Shown here in pieces: positions 7,215 through 15,994 of a stretch of 37,713 nucleotides of DNA; positions within the stretch are counted from its first letter, which is position 1, and each line of letters opens with the position of its first letter. A program made the position numbers and the translations under genes. Under the pieces are notes generated by a model. That model searched no databases and had not been told where the DNA came from. It worked only from the letters and a program-made list of their open reading frames with translations. The stretch covers positions 1 to 37,713 of the forward strand of contig CACXMX010000007.1 of assembly GCA_902768805.1 (NCBI GenBank), read 5' to 3'. The DNA is from Oscillospiraceae bacterium (GTDB taxonomy: Bacteria; Bacillota; Clostridia; Oscillospirales; Oscillospiraceae).

Positions 7215-8666
7215 ATGAAACTCAGTATGTGGATGATCGCCAACCGCCTCTCGCCGCTGATGGATATAGCGACCAACATCCGTATGGACGCCAAGCCCAT
7301 TCTCAACAGCGCTCGGGTGGCCTACTCCACCAATACCGCTCACGTTTACCAGAGCGGGCGCAACGTGATCGTGGAGGGCGAGGGCGGCGACCATATCACC
7401 CTGTTTGATATCCAGCTCAAGGAGGCCTTTGAGATCATTCAGGGCGTGTTCGACTACTATCAGGACTGGGAGACCGAAATGGAGGAGGCCGTCGCGGACG
7501 GGGATTACCAGCGGGCCGTGGACACCAGCTGGCTGGTGTTCAACAACCCCATGATGATCCTTGACGGCAACAGCCGGCTGCTGGCCATCACCCGCGATCC
7601 GGAGCTGGGCAAGATGGACCCGGAGTGGGACTACCTGTGCAAATACGGCTACTCCTCTCTCAACAGCATCCGGGCCATGCGCTACGACAACAGCAATGTG
7701 GACTTCACCCATTACGGGTCTCAGAGCTTTCAGTTCCAGCGCAGCAACACCATGCTCTACGGCGGCATCAGCTACTGCATGATCTTCAACGAGGGGGTAT
7801 GCGGGCGCATTACGCTGCTGGAAAAGAACCGCAAGCTCAACGCGGGAGATTCCCAGCTCATCGAGCGTCTGGCCAAGCTGCTCGAGCCCCGTCTCGGACG
7901 GCCGAGCTCCGGGAACAATTCCCATGTCAACGTGTTCTTCAAGCTGCTCAGCCAGCAGGCCTACAGCGAAAAGGAACTGAGCATCCAGCTGGCCTATTAT
8001 CAGTGGCTGCCGGAAGACCCGTATCAGCTGTGCACCATCAAGCCCGCGGGCGAGAGCGGGGACATGTCGCTGCACATCCTGTCGCAGACGATCACGCGCC
8101 ATCTCCAGAACGCCATCGTCCTGGAGAAAAACGGATGCGTGCATGTCATCAGCAACCGGGACATGTACAACGATCCCGTTCACCAGCAGTTCCGTGAGAT
8201 CCTCCTGGCCAACAACTCGCTGCGCATAGCGTTCAGCCTCTGCGTGCCCAATGTGAACTACCTGCCTCTTCTCGAGCGGCAGACGGATTTTGTCCTCAGC
8301 AATTCGGAGAGCGCGGAACCGGGCGTTTACACCTTTGCGGATCACGGGCTGAACTTCCTGCTCTCGAGCCACTCTGCCCGCGAGGTCTACAGCGCCTGTC
8401 ACCCGGTGGTGATCTCCCTGTGGGAGAAAGCGCGCGGCGGCAACAGCGATCTGTACGATACGCTCAAAACCTATATCGACTGCGAGCGGTCCCTGAGCCA
8501 GACGGCCGCGGCGCTGTATACCCACCGGAACACGGTGCTCTACCGGATCCGCAAGTGTCAGGAGATGCTCGGCGACGATCTCGACTCGCCGGCCAAACGG
8601 CTGTATATCCGCATTTCCATGCAGGCGCTGGAACTGTACGGAGACGAACTGAAAAAGAAAAGCTGA
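7215..8666 (+). CDS. PucR/CdaR-type transcriptional regulator
   Basis: A 483-residue regulator. The last 60 or so residues carry the PucR C-terminal helix-turn-helix: a CERSLSQTAAALYTHRNTV helix pair followed by LYRIRKCQEMLG (about 423-455) and a final RLYIRISMQALELYG helix. The long N-terminal region has no recognised enzyme motif and presumably senses a ligand. The ATG at 7215 is chosen from a GGGGGG box 8 bases upstream and the clean MKLSMWMIANRLSPL start; the frame is open further upstream but that part is non-coding in character. Divergent placement against the two URO-D-like genes suggests that it controls them. PucR-family members commonly activate catabolic genes in response to substrate. 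Confidence 0.8.
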   Translation: MKLSMWMIANRLSPLMDIATNIRMDAKPILNSARVAYSTNTAHVYQSGRNVIVEGEGGDHITLFDIQLKEAFEIIQGVFDYYQDWETEMEEAVADGDYQRAVDTSWLVFNNPMMILDGNSRLLAITRDPELGKMDPEWDYLCKYGYSSLNSIRAMRYDNSNVDFTHYGSQSFQFQRSNTMLYGGISYCMIFNEGVCGRITLLEKNRKLNAGDSQLIERLAKLLEPRLGRPSSGNNSHVNVFFKLLSQQAYSEKELSIQLAYYQWLPEDPYQLCTIKPAGESGDMSLHILSQTITRHLQNAIVLEKNGCVHVISNRDMYNDPVHQQFREILLANNSLRIAFSLCVPNVNYLPLLERQTDFVLSNSESAEPGVYTFADHGLNFLLSSHSAREVYSACHPVVISLWEKARGGNSDLYDTLKTYIDCERSLSQTAAALYTHRNTVLYRIRKCQEMLGDDLDSPAKRLYIRISMQALELYGDELKKKS

Positions 8667-8686
8667 TTTCCCGCACATAAAAAGAA

Positions 8687-8720
8687 GGCCCCCGAGGGAA
8701 GACGATCTTCCTTCGGGGGC
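8687..8720. terminator. Hairpin terminator between convergent regulator and larE
   Basis: Arms GCCCCCGAGGGAAGA and TCTTCCTTCGGGGGC pair with one G-U around a 3-base loop. The T-rich tract is better on the minus strand (CCTTCTTTTT), so it mainly ends the larE transcript but can serve both genes. Confidence 0.75.
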
Positions 8721-8740
8721 TTGCTGTATGCCGCGGCGGA

Positions 8741-9565
8741 TCACCGGGAACGGTTTCCGATCAGAGCGTCGTTCATGCTGCCTGTACGGTATCCGGCCAG
8801 GTCCAGCGTTACGCGGGAGAATCCGAGAGAGCGCAGTCTTTCGTTCACCGCCCGGGCCGTGTCCGGAGCGGCGATGAGAGACATCGCCTCCGGTTCGACC
8901 TCGATGCGGGCGGTCGAGCCATGAACGCGGACCCGAAGCTGCCTCAGGCCCAGCGAGCGCAGGTATTCCTCGGCCGCGTCCACCATGGCGAGCTTCCGCG
9001 CGGTCAGCTCCTCGCCGTAGGCGATCCGGGAGGCGAGACAGGCATAGGAGGGCTTGTCCCAGGTGGGCAGACCCAGCTCACGAGACAGCGCGCGGATCTC
9101 ACTTTTGGAAAGCTCCGCGACGCGCAGCGGACTCTCCACGCCCAGCTCCTCTACGGCGCGCATGCCGGGGCGGTAGTCGCCCAGGTCGTCGGTGTTGGAG
9201 CCCTCCAGCAGGTGCTCCGCGCCGTTTTGGCGGGCTATTTCGAAAAGACGGGTAAACAGCGCCCTCTTGCACAGATAGCAGCGGTCGGGAGGGTTATCCC
9301 GGACTCCCGGCACGGCGAGGACATCCACTGTCTCGACGATATGGCGGATGCCCTCGCCGGCGCAGAAGGCCGCCGCCTCGTCTCCCTCACGGTCGGGACA
9401 GAAAACCGAACGTACCGTTACGGCAAAAGCCCCGTCTCCCAGCGCCTCATGGGCGGCCTTCAGGAGAAAGGTGGAATCCACGCCGGCGGAAAAGGCTACG
9501 GCGGCGCTCCCTATGGCTCGCAGATCGCCGAGCAGACGGGCGTATTTTTCATGCAGTTCGGACAT
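8741..9565 (-). CDS. larE: LarE-like ATP-dependent sacrificial sulfur transferase
   Basis: LarE thiolates the pyridinium carboxylate precursor of the nickel-pincer cofactor of lactate racemase, in the characterised enzyme by giving up its own cysteine sulfur. The 274-residue protein shows the PP-loop SAGVDST (26-32) of the adenylating domain, CYLCK with Cys96 and Cys99, EGSNTDD (121-127), and KPSYACLASR. In the last of these, Cys176 coincides in number with the sacrificial Cys176 of the Lactobacillus plantarum enzyme. The C-terminal half (about 200-265) is the usual alpha/beta domain. It is the last gene of the minus-strand run, 47 bases after radC. The other pathway genes, larB and larC, are not in the window. 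A LarE-family enzyme thiolating another target remains possible. Confidence 0.85.
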   Translation of the reverse strand: MSELHEKYARLLGDLRAIGSAAVAFSAGVDSTFLLKAAHEALGDGAFAVTVRSVFCPDREGDEAAAFCAGEGIRHIVETVDVLAVPGVRDNPPDRCYLCKRALFTRLFEIARQNGAEHLLEGSNTDDLGDYRPGMRAVEELGVESPLRVAELSKSEIRALSRELGLPTWDKPSYACLASRIAYGEELTARKLAMVDAAEEYLRSLGLRQLRVRVHGSTARIEVEPEAMSLIAAPDTARAVNERLRSLGFSRVTLDLAGYRTGSMNDALIGNRSR

Positions 9566-9612
9566 TGGGATCCTTCCTTCCGGATATGACGGGGTTTTTG
9601 ATTTTACAATAC

Positions 9613-10284
9613 TTACATGAGCTCCGCTTCGCGCAGGGAGACATAGTCGGTCCCCGCCACGATGATGTGATCGCTCAGCTCCACGCCCAGCACCGACAGC
9701 GCCTCACCGAGTCTCGCGGTGAAGGCGACGTCTTCCTCTGAGGGCAGCGCGTTTCCGCTGGGATGGTTGTGCGCCACGATCACGGAGCTTGCCCGGCGCT
9801 CCAGACACAGCGACGCCAGCTTCCGGGCGCTGATCTGGGCCGCGTCCACCGTGCCGCGGCCGATCTCCCGGCACAGGATAGGCCGGCGGCGGGCGTCCAG
9901 CAGCAGCGCCATGACGACCTCGTCCGTCTCGTAGAGAAAGCGGGGCAGAAAATACCGCCCGGCCAGCGTGGGGCTGTCGACCGGCTCGGAGTCGGGCGTC
10001 TTGCTTACGATGTAGCGGCGGCTCATCTCCGGGATCAGGCGCAGGAGCCCCGCAATGCTCTCACCGACGCCGTCCACGGAGAGAAGATCCGCCGCGGAGG
10101 CGTCCAGCACCCCGGCCAGGGAGCCGAACCGGTCCAGAAGAGCGTGCGCCAGAGCATTGGTGTCCTTGCGGGGCAGCGCATAGAAGAGCAGCAGCTCCAG
10201 CGCGTTGACGTCGTCGAAGTTGTCCAGCCCGTGTTCAAGAAACCGTTTTTTCATGCGCTCGCGATGCCCGTCGTGAATGCCCAT
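9613..10284 (-). CDS. radC: RadC family protein (JAB/MPN domain)
   Basis: A 223-residue RadC-family protein. An N-terminal helix-hairpin-helix region is seen around LLSVDGVGESIAGLL (67-81). The C-terminal MPN+/JAB domain carries the complete JAMM metal motif HNHPSGNALPSEED (172-185: His172, His174, Ser182, Asp185), so a metal-dependent hydrolase site is intact. The family is named for an old repair phenotype, but its true role is unsettled. The ATG at 10284 has AAAGGAG upstream. It lies 103 bases after tsaD on the same strand; I see no clear terminator in that gap, so read-through is likely. Confidence 0.92.
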   Translation of the reverse strand: MGIHDGHRERMKKRFLEHGLDNFDDVNALELLLFYALPRKDTNALAHALLDRFGSLAGVLDASAADLLSVDGVGESIAGLLRLIPEMSRRYIVSKTPDSEPVDSPTLAGRYFLPRFLYETDEVVMALLLDARRRPILCREIGRGTVDAAQISARKLASLCLERRASSVIVAHNHPSGNALPSEEDVAFTARLGEALSVLGVELSDHIIVAGTDYVSLREAELM

Positions 10285-10387
10285 CCCCGCGTCTCCTTTC
10301 TCAGATTCGGGAAGCGATGCCGGGAAGGGATCCCCCTGCCCGCCTCGGCCCGAGCGAGTATCCCGGCCCGAAACACCGTTTTTTCGG

Positions 10388-11389
10388 CTACAGCTCCATG
10401 GTGGCGTAGGCGTTCAGATCGGTGCCGGCGGTATGCCCGGCCAGATATTCGTAATACCCCTGTGACCCGATCATGGCGGCGTTGTCTCCGCACAGGCGCA
10501 GCGGAGGGATGTACAGCGCGGCGCCGGCAGCCTCCGCGGCCTTCTGAAAGTCGGCGCGGATGCGGGAATTGGCGGCCACTCCACCGGCCACGGCGATTTT
10601 TTTATAACCGAGCTCCGCGGCGGCGGCCATGGTCCGGCTCACCAGCATTTCGCTTATGGCCCTGCACAGGGAAGCCGCCAGTCCGGGAGCGTCCAGCGGC
10701 TCCCCGGTCTGCTCGGCGTGGTGGGCCAGATTGATCACGGCCGTCTTCAGGCCGGAAAAGCTCATGTCGTAGGGATTCTCGCCCACGGCGGGGCGGGGCA
10801 GGACATAGGCGTCGTCCCTGCCGGTACGGGCAAGAGCGTCGATCGGCGCGCCGCCGGGATAGGGAAGGCCCAGCACACGGGCGGATTTGTCGAAGCATTC
10901 CCCCGCCGCGTCGTCCCGGGTCCGGCCCAGTACGCGCATATCCGTATAGTCGCGCACGTCCACCAGCATCGTATTGCCCCCGGAGATGGCCAGACACAGG
11001 AACGGAGGCTCAAGCTCCGGAAAGGCGAGATAGTTGGCGGCAATATGGCCGCGGACGTGGTGCACGGGGATCAGGGGGATATCCAGAGCCATGGCCGCGC
11101 TTTTGGCGAAGTTCACTCCCACCAGCACGGCGCCGATCAGCCCCGGAGCGTAGCTCACGGCGATCGCGTCCAGATCGTGTTTTCCCACTCCCGCGGTCTC
11201 CACGGCCCGGTCGGCCAGACGGGAGATGACCTCCACATGGCTGCGTGAGGCGATCTCGGGCACCACGCCGCCGTACACCGCGTGCAGGTCGGCCTGGGAG
11301 AATATCTGATCGGTCAGCACCCTGCGCCCGTTTTCGGTAACGGCTACGGCCGTCTCGTCGCAGGTGCTCTCCACAGACAGAATGAGCAT
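10388..11389 (-). CDS. tsaD: tRNA N6-adenosine threonylcarbamoyltransferase TsaD
   Basis: TsaD, with TsaB and TsaE, transfers the threonylcarbamoyl group from threonylcarbamoyl-AMP to A37 of tRNAs that read ANN codons. The 333-residue protein has the ASKHA fold: MLILSVESTCDETAVAV at the N-terminus, the metal ligands in VHHVRGHIAANY (His111 and His115, numbering equal to E. coli TsaD), SGGNT at 136-140, and a late VAGGVAANSRIR and CGDNAAMIG containing the third ligand Asp. It follows rimI by 26 bases. TsaB and TsaE are often next to rimI-tsaD in Firmicutes but are absent here; polA occupies that place instead. Confidence 0.96.
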   Translation of the reverse strand: MLILSVESTCDETAVAVTENGRRVLTDQIFSQADLHAVYGGVVPEIASRSHVEVISRLADRAVETAGVGKHDLDAIAVSYAPGLIGAVLVGVNFAKSAAMALDIPLIPVHHVRGHIAANYLAFPELEPPFLCLAISGGNTMLVDVRDYTDMRVLGRTRDDAAGECFDKSARVLGLPYPGGAPIDALARTGRDDAYVLPRPAVGENPYDMSFSGLKTAVINLAHHAEQTGEPLDAPGLAASLCRAISEMLVSRTMAAAAELGYKKIAVAGGVAANSRIRADFQKAAEAAGAALYIPPLRLCGDNAAMIGSQGYYEYLAGHTAGTDLNAYATMEL

Positions 11390-11415
11390 GGATCGATTTC
11401 CTTCTTTTCTTTGTG

Positions 11416-11874
11416 TTATTCCTCTCCGCCTGAGGGGCGGGGGAAGGTCTTCGTCATCAGCACCGCGTTCTCGCGGGGCTTTTCGTAGTAGTTTTTCCGC
11501 ACGCCCACCGGGAGAAAGCCGCTGCTCTCATATAGGCGCCGGGCGGCCGAATTGCTCTCGCGGACCTCCAGAGTCAGGAACGCGAGCTCCCGGCGTTCGG
11601 CTTCGGCGCACATCGCGGCGATGAGCGCCCGGCCGATCCCGCGGCGCCGGCGGTCGGCCCGAACGGCCAGATCGCCCACATATCCCTCGTCCAGTACGGA
11701 CCGGAAGTAGACGTAGCCGAGAAGCGTCCCGTCCTCAACGGCGCACAGGATCGGGCAGCCGGGGTCGGAGCGCATCCGCTCCAGCGCGGAGGCGTCCGCC
11801 CCGAGAGAAAAGGTCTCCGCCTCCAGCGCGGCGACGGCGGGGATGTCTTCGGGGAGAGCCTTTCGTATTTCCAT
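11416..11874 (-). CDS. rimI: Ribosomal-protein-alanine N-acetyltransferase RimI-like
   Basis: A 152-residue GNAT acetyltransferase. The acetyl-CoA binding loop is RADRRRRGIGRALI (about 74-87), followed by LAFLTLEVRESNSAARRLYESSGF, the RimI-type E-V-R-x-S/N-N-x-A motif, and YYEKPRENAVLMTK near the C-terminus. RimI acetylates the N-terminal Ala of S18 in E. coli, and bacterial RimI enzymes can modify other N-termini. Its position directly before tsaD is the common conserved pairing and supports the name. The ATG at 11874 is one base from the polA stop, implying translational coupling. Confidence 0.9.
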   Translation of the reverse strand: MEIRKALPEDIPAVAALEAETFSLGADASALERMRSDPGCPILCAVEDGTLLGYVYFRSVLDEGYVGDLAVRADRRRRGIGRALIAAMCAEAERRELAFLTLEVRESNSAARRLYESSGFLPVGVRKNYYEKPRENAVLMTKTFPRPSGGEE

Positions 11875-11875
11875 A

Positions 11876-14545
11876 TCAGTGCGCGTCGGCCCAGGTCCGG
11901 CCCCAGCGGGCCTCGGCGATCAGGGGGACGGAATAATGCACGGCGTTCTCCATTTCCTCCTGAAGCAGTGCCGCGGCGCGCTCCTTTTCCCCGTCCGGGC
12001 ACTCTACGATCAGCTCGTCGTGGACCTGCAGGATCAGCCGGGCGGCCAGACCCTCGTCGCGGAGCCTGCGGTCCACGTTGACCATAGCCAGCTTGATCAC
12101 GTCCGCGGCAGTTCCCTGGATAGGCATGTTCAACGCCACGCGCTCGCCGAAGGAACGCATGGTGAAGTTCCCCTTGAGCTCGGGCAGGTACCGCCGCCGC
12201 CCAAAGAGCGTGGACACATAGCCGTCGGCTTTGGCCTGTTCGACGATGCTTTTCTGGTAATCCCGAACACCGTGGAAGCGGGAGAGATAGGCGTCCATAT
12301 ACTCTTTGGCTTCGGTCACCGTCACGCCGATATCCTGGCTGAGCGAGAAAGCGGATATCCCGTAGACGATGCCGAAATTGACGGCCTTGGCGCGGCGCCG
12401 CTCCTCGGAGGTCACCTCTTCAAAGGGGATGCCGAAGACCTGGGAGGCGGTGACGCGGTGCACGTCCTCACCGGAGAGAAAGGCCGAGCGCATATTTTCA
12501 TCGCCCGAGATATGCGCCAACAGGCGAAGCTCGATCTGGGAGTAGTCCGCGTCGATGAGCACGCTGCCCGGTCCGGCGGTGAACATTTTCCTCAGCTCCG
12601 CGCCGAGCTCCCGGCGAACGGGGATATTCTGCAGATTCGGCTCCGTGGAGCTGAGCCGTCCCGTGGCGGTAACGGTCATCTGGAAGTTGGTGTGGATCCG
12701 CCCATCGGGTCCGATGACCTTCAGCAGGCCGTCGGCGTAGGTGGATTTGAGCTTGGTCAGCTCCCGGTATTCCAGCACATCGCGGACGATCGGCGCGAAA
12801 CGCAGCTTTTCCAGCGTGTCGGCGTTGGTGCTCCAGCCGGTCTTCGTCTTCTTCCCGCCGGGCAGACCCATCTTTTCGAAAAGGATCGTGCCCAGCTGCT
12901 TGGGAGAGTTGATGTTGAACTCCTCACCGGCGGCGGCCCAAACGGCGTTCTGAAGCTCGCCGATGCGCCCGACCAGACTCTCGCCGAAACGGAGCAGAGC
13001 CTCGCGGTCGGCAAGAAAGCCCCGGTGCTCCATGCCGGAGAGCACCGCGCACAGGGGCATCTCGATCCGCTCAAACAGCTCTTCCATGCCGTTGGCCCGA
13101 AGCCGGGGCATCAGCGCCTCCTCCAGAGCCTCCGCGGCCGCGGCGCGGGAGGCGAGGATCGCCGCCCGCCGGGCAAGGGGGACACCGCCCTCCTCTCCGC
13201 CAAGGTCGAGACTCATCTGGCCGGACTCTCCGCTGCCGGCGGACAGGGGCTCAAAACCGCAGAAGGCCGGACAGAGCCGCTCGAGCTCATAGCCCGCGGC
13301 GGTGGAGTCGAGCAGATATGCCGCGATCGCCGCGTCGAACACCCAGCCTTCGCCGGCGTCCACGCCCCGTTCAAGCAGGGCTCGCTGCAGGGTCTTCACA
13401 TCGTGCCCGCCCTTCCGGAAGGACGGGGCAAACATCAGCCGCAGTGCGGGGGCAAAATCGTCCCGGTAGATCTCCGGCGAGAGAAACACCGCCGTTCCCT
13501 CCTTCTCCGAGGGGGAGAAGTGCACTGCGAACTCGTTTCGCTCTCCGTCGAAGGCATAATACACGTTTTTCCCGGCCGCGGCGGAAAGGGCTTTTCGCAG
13601 TTCCTCCTCCGTCTCCGGGGTCAGACTCGTAACGGTCCCCTCAAATACCGGAGCGGGGGCGGCAGCCTCACCCGGAGCGAGGCCCCATTTCTCTATGAAT
13701 TTCTGGAAGCCCAGCCGTTTGAACACATCGTAAAGGCCGCTTCCCCACGACGCCGGAAGGAGCATGCCGGCCGGGTCGGCCTCCAGAGGAGCGTGACGGT
13801 CAATGGCAGCCAGATAATAACTGTCGTAGGCGGAATCCCTTCCCGCCTCCAGCTTGGCCCGGACGCCCTTTTTGATGAGAGCGTCGTCCAAATGCGCGTA
13901 TACCCCGTCCAGCGAGCCGAAATGCCGGATCAGGTCCAGCGCGGTCTTCTCTCCCACACCGGGCACGCCGGGGATGTTGTCGCTGCTGTCGCCCATCAGG
14001 GCTTTGAGATCCACCATTTTCGGCGGGTCGAAGCCGTATTCCCCGCGGAACCGCTCCGGTGTATAGTCGACGGTCTCCGTCTGGCCCATGCGGGTTTTGA
14101 CGTTGAGCACCCGTACCTGTCCGTCCACAAGCTGCAGAGCGTCCTTGTCGCCGGTGACCACCACGCACTCGATGCCCTCGCCTGCGGCGCGAAGGCTCAG
14201 GGTGCCGAGGATATCGTCGGCCTCCCAGCCCGGGAGCTCGCAGCGCACCACTCCCATGGCGTCGAGGACCTCCTTCATCACAGGCATCTGCGCGGCCAGC
14301 TCCTCGGGCATGGGCCGCCTCGTGGCCTTGTACGCGGCGGAATGCCGGTGACGGAAGGTAGGCTCCTTGCGGTCAAAGGCAACGGCCAGACCGTCGGGAG
14401 CCTCATCCTCAAGCAGCTTCTGCAGTATGGCCAGGAAACCGTAAACGGCGTTGGTGGGCGTTCCGTCCGGCGCGTTGAGCGGTCTCACGCCGTAAAAAGC
14501 GCGGTTGATGAGGCTGTTGCCGTCGAGAAGCATGAGTTTTTTCAT
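11876..14545 (-). CDS. polA: DNA polymerase I
   Basis: An 889-residue polymerase I for Okazaki fragment processing and repair synthesis. The N-terminal 5'-3' nuclease domain shows LLDGNSLINRAFY, AFDRKEPTFRH, GWEADDILGTL, VVTGDKDALQLV, MGDSSDNIPGVPGVG and GEKTALDLI. The family A polymerase domain shows motif A DADYSQIELRLLAHIS, motif B RRRAKAVNFGIVYG and motif C QVHDELIVE (841 on). In the middle 3'-5' exonuclease region the first acidic motif (DTETT-like) is replaced by YYAFDGERNE, so proofreading is probably lost, as in other Firmicutes Pol I. The ATG at 14545 has AAAGGAG upstream. It lies 48 bases after the MATE gene. Confidence 0.96.
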   Translation of the reverse strand: MKKLMLLDGNSLINRAFYGVRPLNAPDGTPTNAVYGFLAILQKLLEDEAPDGLAVAFDRKEPTFRHRHSAAYKATRRPMPEELAAQMPVMKEVLDAMGVVRCELPGWEADDILGTLSLRAAGEGIECVVVTGDKDALQLVDGQVRVLNVKTRMGQTETVDYTPERFRGEYGFDPPKMVDLKALMGDSSDNIPGVPGVGEKTALDLIRHFGSLDGVYAHLDDALIKKGVRAKLEAGRDSAYDSYYLAAIDRHAPLEADPAGMLLPASWGSGLYDVFKRLGFQKFIEKWGLAPGEAAAPAPVFEGTVTSLTPETEEELRKALSAAAGKNVYYAFDGERNEFAVHFSPSEKEGTAVFLSPEIYRDDFAPALRLMFAPSFRKGGHDVKTLQRALLERGVDAGEGWVFDAAIAAYLLDSTAAGYELERLCPAFCGFEPLSAGSGESGQMSLDLGGEEGGVPLARRAAILASRAAAAEALEEALMPRLRANGMEELFERIEMPLCAVLSGMEHRGFLADREALLRFGESLVGRIGELQNAVWAAAGEEFNINSPKQLGTILFEKMGLPGGKKTKTGWSTNADTLEKLRFAPIVRDVLEYRELTKLKSTYADGLLKVIGPDGRIHTNFQMTVTATGRLSSTEPNLQNIPVRRELGAELRKMFTAGPGSVLIDADYSQIELRLLAHISGDENMRSAFLSGEDVHRVTASQVFGIPFEEVTSEERRRAKAVNFGIVYGISAFSLSQDIGVTVTEAKEYMDAYLSRFHGVRDYQKSIVEQAKADGYVSTLFGRRRYLPELKGNFTMRSFGERVALNMPIQGTAADVIKLAMVNVDRRLRDEGLAARLILQVHDELIVECPDGEKERAAALLQEEMENAVHYSVPLIAEARWGRTWADAH

Positions 14546-14593
14546 AATGTCTCCTTTATACGTCGGTCGGGGACGGGGTCGGGTCCCTGCGGG

Positions 14594-15994
14594 TCACCCG
14601 GGCAGCCGGTCTCCGGCTTCGGCCGCCCTGAGCTCCCGGCGAAGGGGAAAATACACGGTGACAAGCATGGTGATATAGGCGGCCAGTCCGCCTATGACGT
14701 CGCTGACCGGCTCGCTCCAGAACACGCCGGCCGCGCCGAAGCCCCAGCGGGGCAGCAGCACCATCAGCGGCGCCTCGATCACGACCTTGCGGAACAGAGA
14801 GAAAAACACGGCGTGCCGGGCTTTCCCGAGACCGGTAAACACGCTCTGGCCCACAAGCTGCAGCGACATGAAAAAGATCGCGCAGTAATAGATGCGAACG
14901 GCGGGGACGGCGATATGGATCAGGGCCTGTTCCCCGGTGAAGATCCGCACGAAAGGCTCGGGTATCAGTTCGAGAAGCAGCCATGTCATCAGCATGAAGC
15001 CGACCCCGACGGCTGTGGCGAAACGGATGCACTCCAGCACTCTGTCGCGCCGGTTCGCGCCGTAATTATATCCGATCACCGGCTGCATGGCCGAGGATAC
15101 GCCCATGATCACCTGGAAAAACGCGGTGCGCAGAGCGTTGATGATCGTCATCGCCCCTATGTACAGCTCGCCTCCGAAAAAGCTCAGCTCCCGGTTGCCC
15201 ACGGCCTGGATGATCGAGTTGGTCCCCTGCGCCATAAAGGTGGATATACCCATGCTCACGATACGCCGGACGATATCGGGCCGAAGCCCCATGTTCCGCC
15301 TCCGCAGCGGGATCGCGGCCCGCCCGCCGCGCAGGAAAGAGGTGCACCATACGGCGCTGACGGCCTGAGAAAGGACCGTGGCCAGCGCCGCGCCGCGCAC
15401 GCCCATTCCGAACACGAATATGAAAAGGGGGTCGAGGGCGATGTTGGTCAGCGCGCCGAGCAGGACGGTCATCATTCCCCGCTTGGCGAAGCCCTGGGAG
15501 TTGACGTAGGGGTTCATGCCCAGCGTAACGAATACCAGAGGCGTTCCGATCAGGTAGACATGCAGGTAGTCGAGCGCGTAGCCCAGCGTGTTCTCTCCCG
15601 CGCCGAGAGCGAGCAGCGCCGGCCGCGAGATCATCCGCGCGAGCACCGCGAGCACCGCCGAGGAGATGAGCAGCAGCGACATGGAATTGCCCATGATGCG
15701 CCCCGCCTGCTCCTCGTCGCCGCGTCCCCGGGCGATGGAAAACAGCGGCGCTCCGCCCTGGCCGAAAAGACCCGCGAAGGCCGAGAGGATCGTGATCATC
15801 GGCAGAGCCACGCCCACGCCGGTCAGCGCGTGCGCGCCAACGGCAGGGATATGGCCGATATAGATGCGGTCCACGATGTTGTAAAGCACGTTCACGAGCT
15901 GCGCGGCGATCAGGGGCACGGCCATGCCCGTGATCACCCCGGGGATCTTTCCCTGAGTGAAATCCCCGGCCCGGCCTGTCGACGGGCGCGTCAT
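14594..15994 (-). CDS. MATE family efflux transporter
   Basis: A 466-residue, 12-helix multidrug and toxic compound extrusion protein that would export a drug or metabolite using a Na+ or H+ gradient. The family's N-terminal pattern is clear ([33 protein letters not shown]), with the second-half repeat at [22 protein letters not shown] and the conserved [14 protein letters not shown] turn. Its ATG overlaps the uvrB stop by four bases (ATGA), so it is translationally coupled to uvrB and shares its promoter. The substrate cannot be inferred. Confidence 0.92.
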   Translation of the reverse strand: MTRPSTGRAGDFTQGKIPGVITGMAVPLIAAQLVNVLYNIVDRIYIGHIPAVGAHALTGVGVALPMITILSAFAGLFGQGGAPLFSIARGRGDEEQAGRIMGNSMSLLLISSAVLAVLARMISRPALLALGAGENTLGYALDYLHVYLIGTPLVFVTLGMNPYVNSQGFAKRGMMTVLLGALTNIALDPLFIFVFGMGVRGAALATVLSQAVSAVWCTSFLRGGRAAIPLRRRNMGLRPDIVRRIVSMGISTFMAQGTNSIIQAVGNRELSFFGGELYIGAMTIINALRTAFFQVIMGVSSAMQPVIGYNYGANRRDRVLECIRFATAVGVGFMLMTWLLLELIPEPFVRIFTGEQALIHIAVPAVRIYYCAIFFMSLQLVGQSVFTGLGKARHAVFFSLFRKVVIEAPLMVLLPRWGFGAAGVFWSEPVSDVIGGLAAYITMLVTVYFPLRRELRAAEAGDRLPG

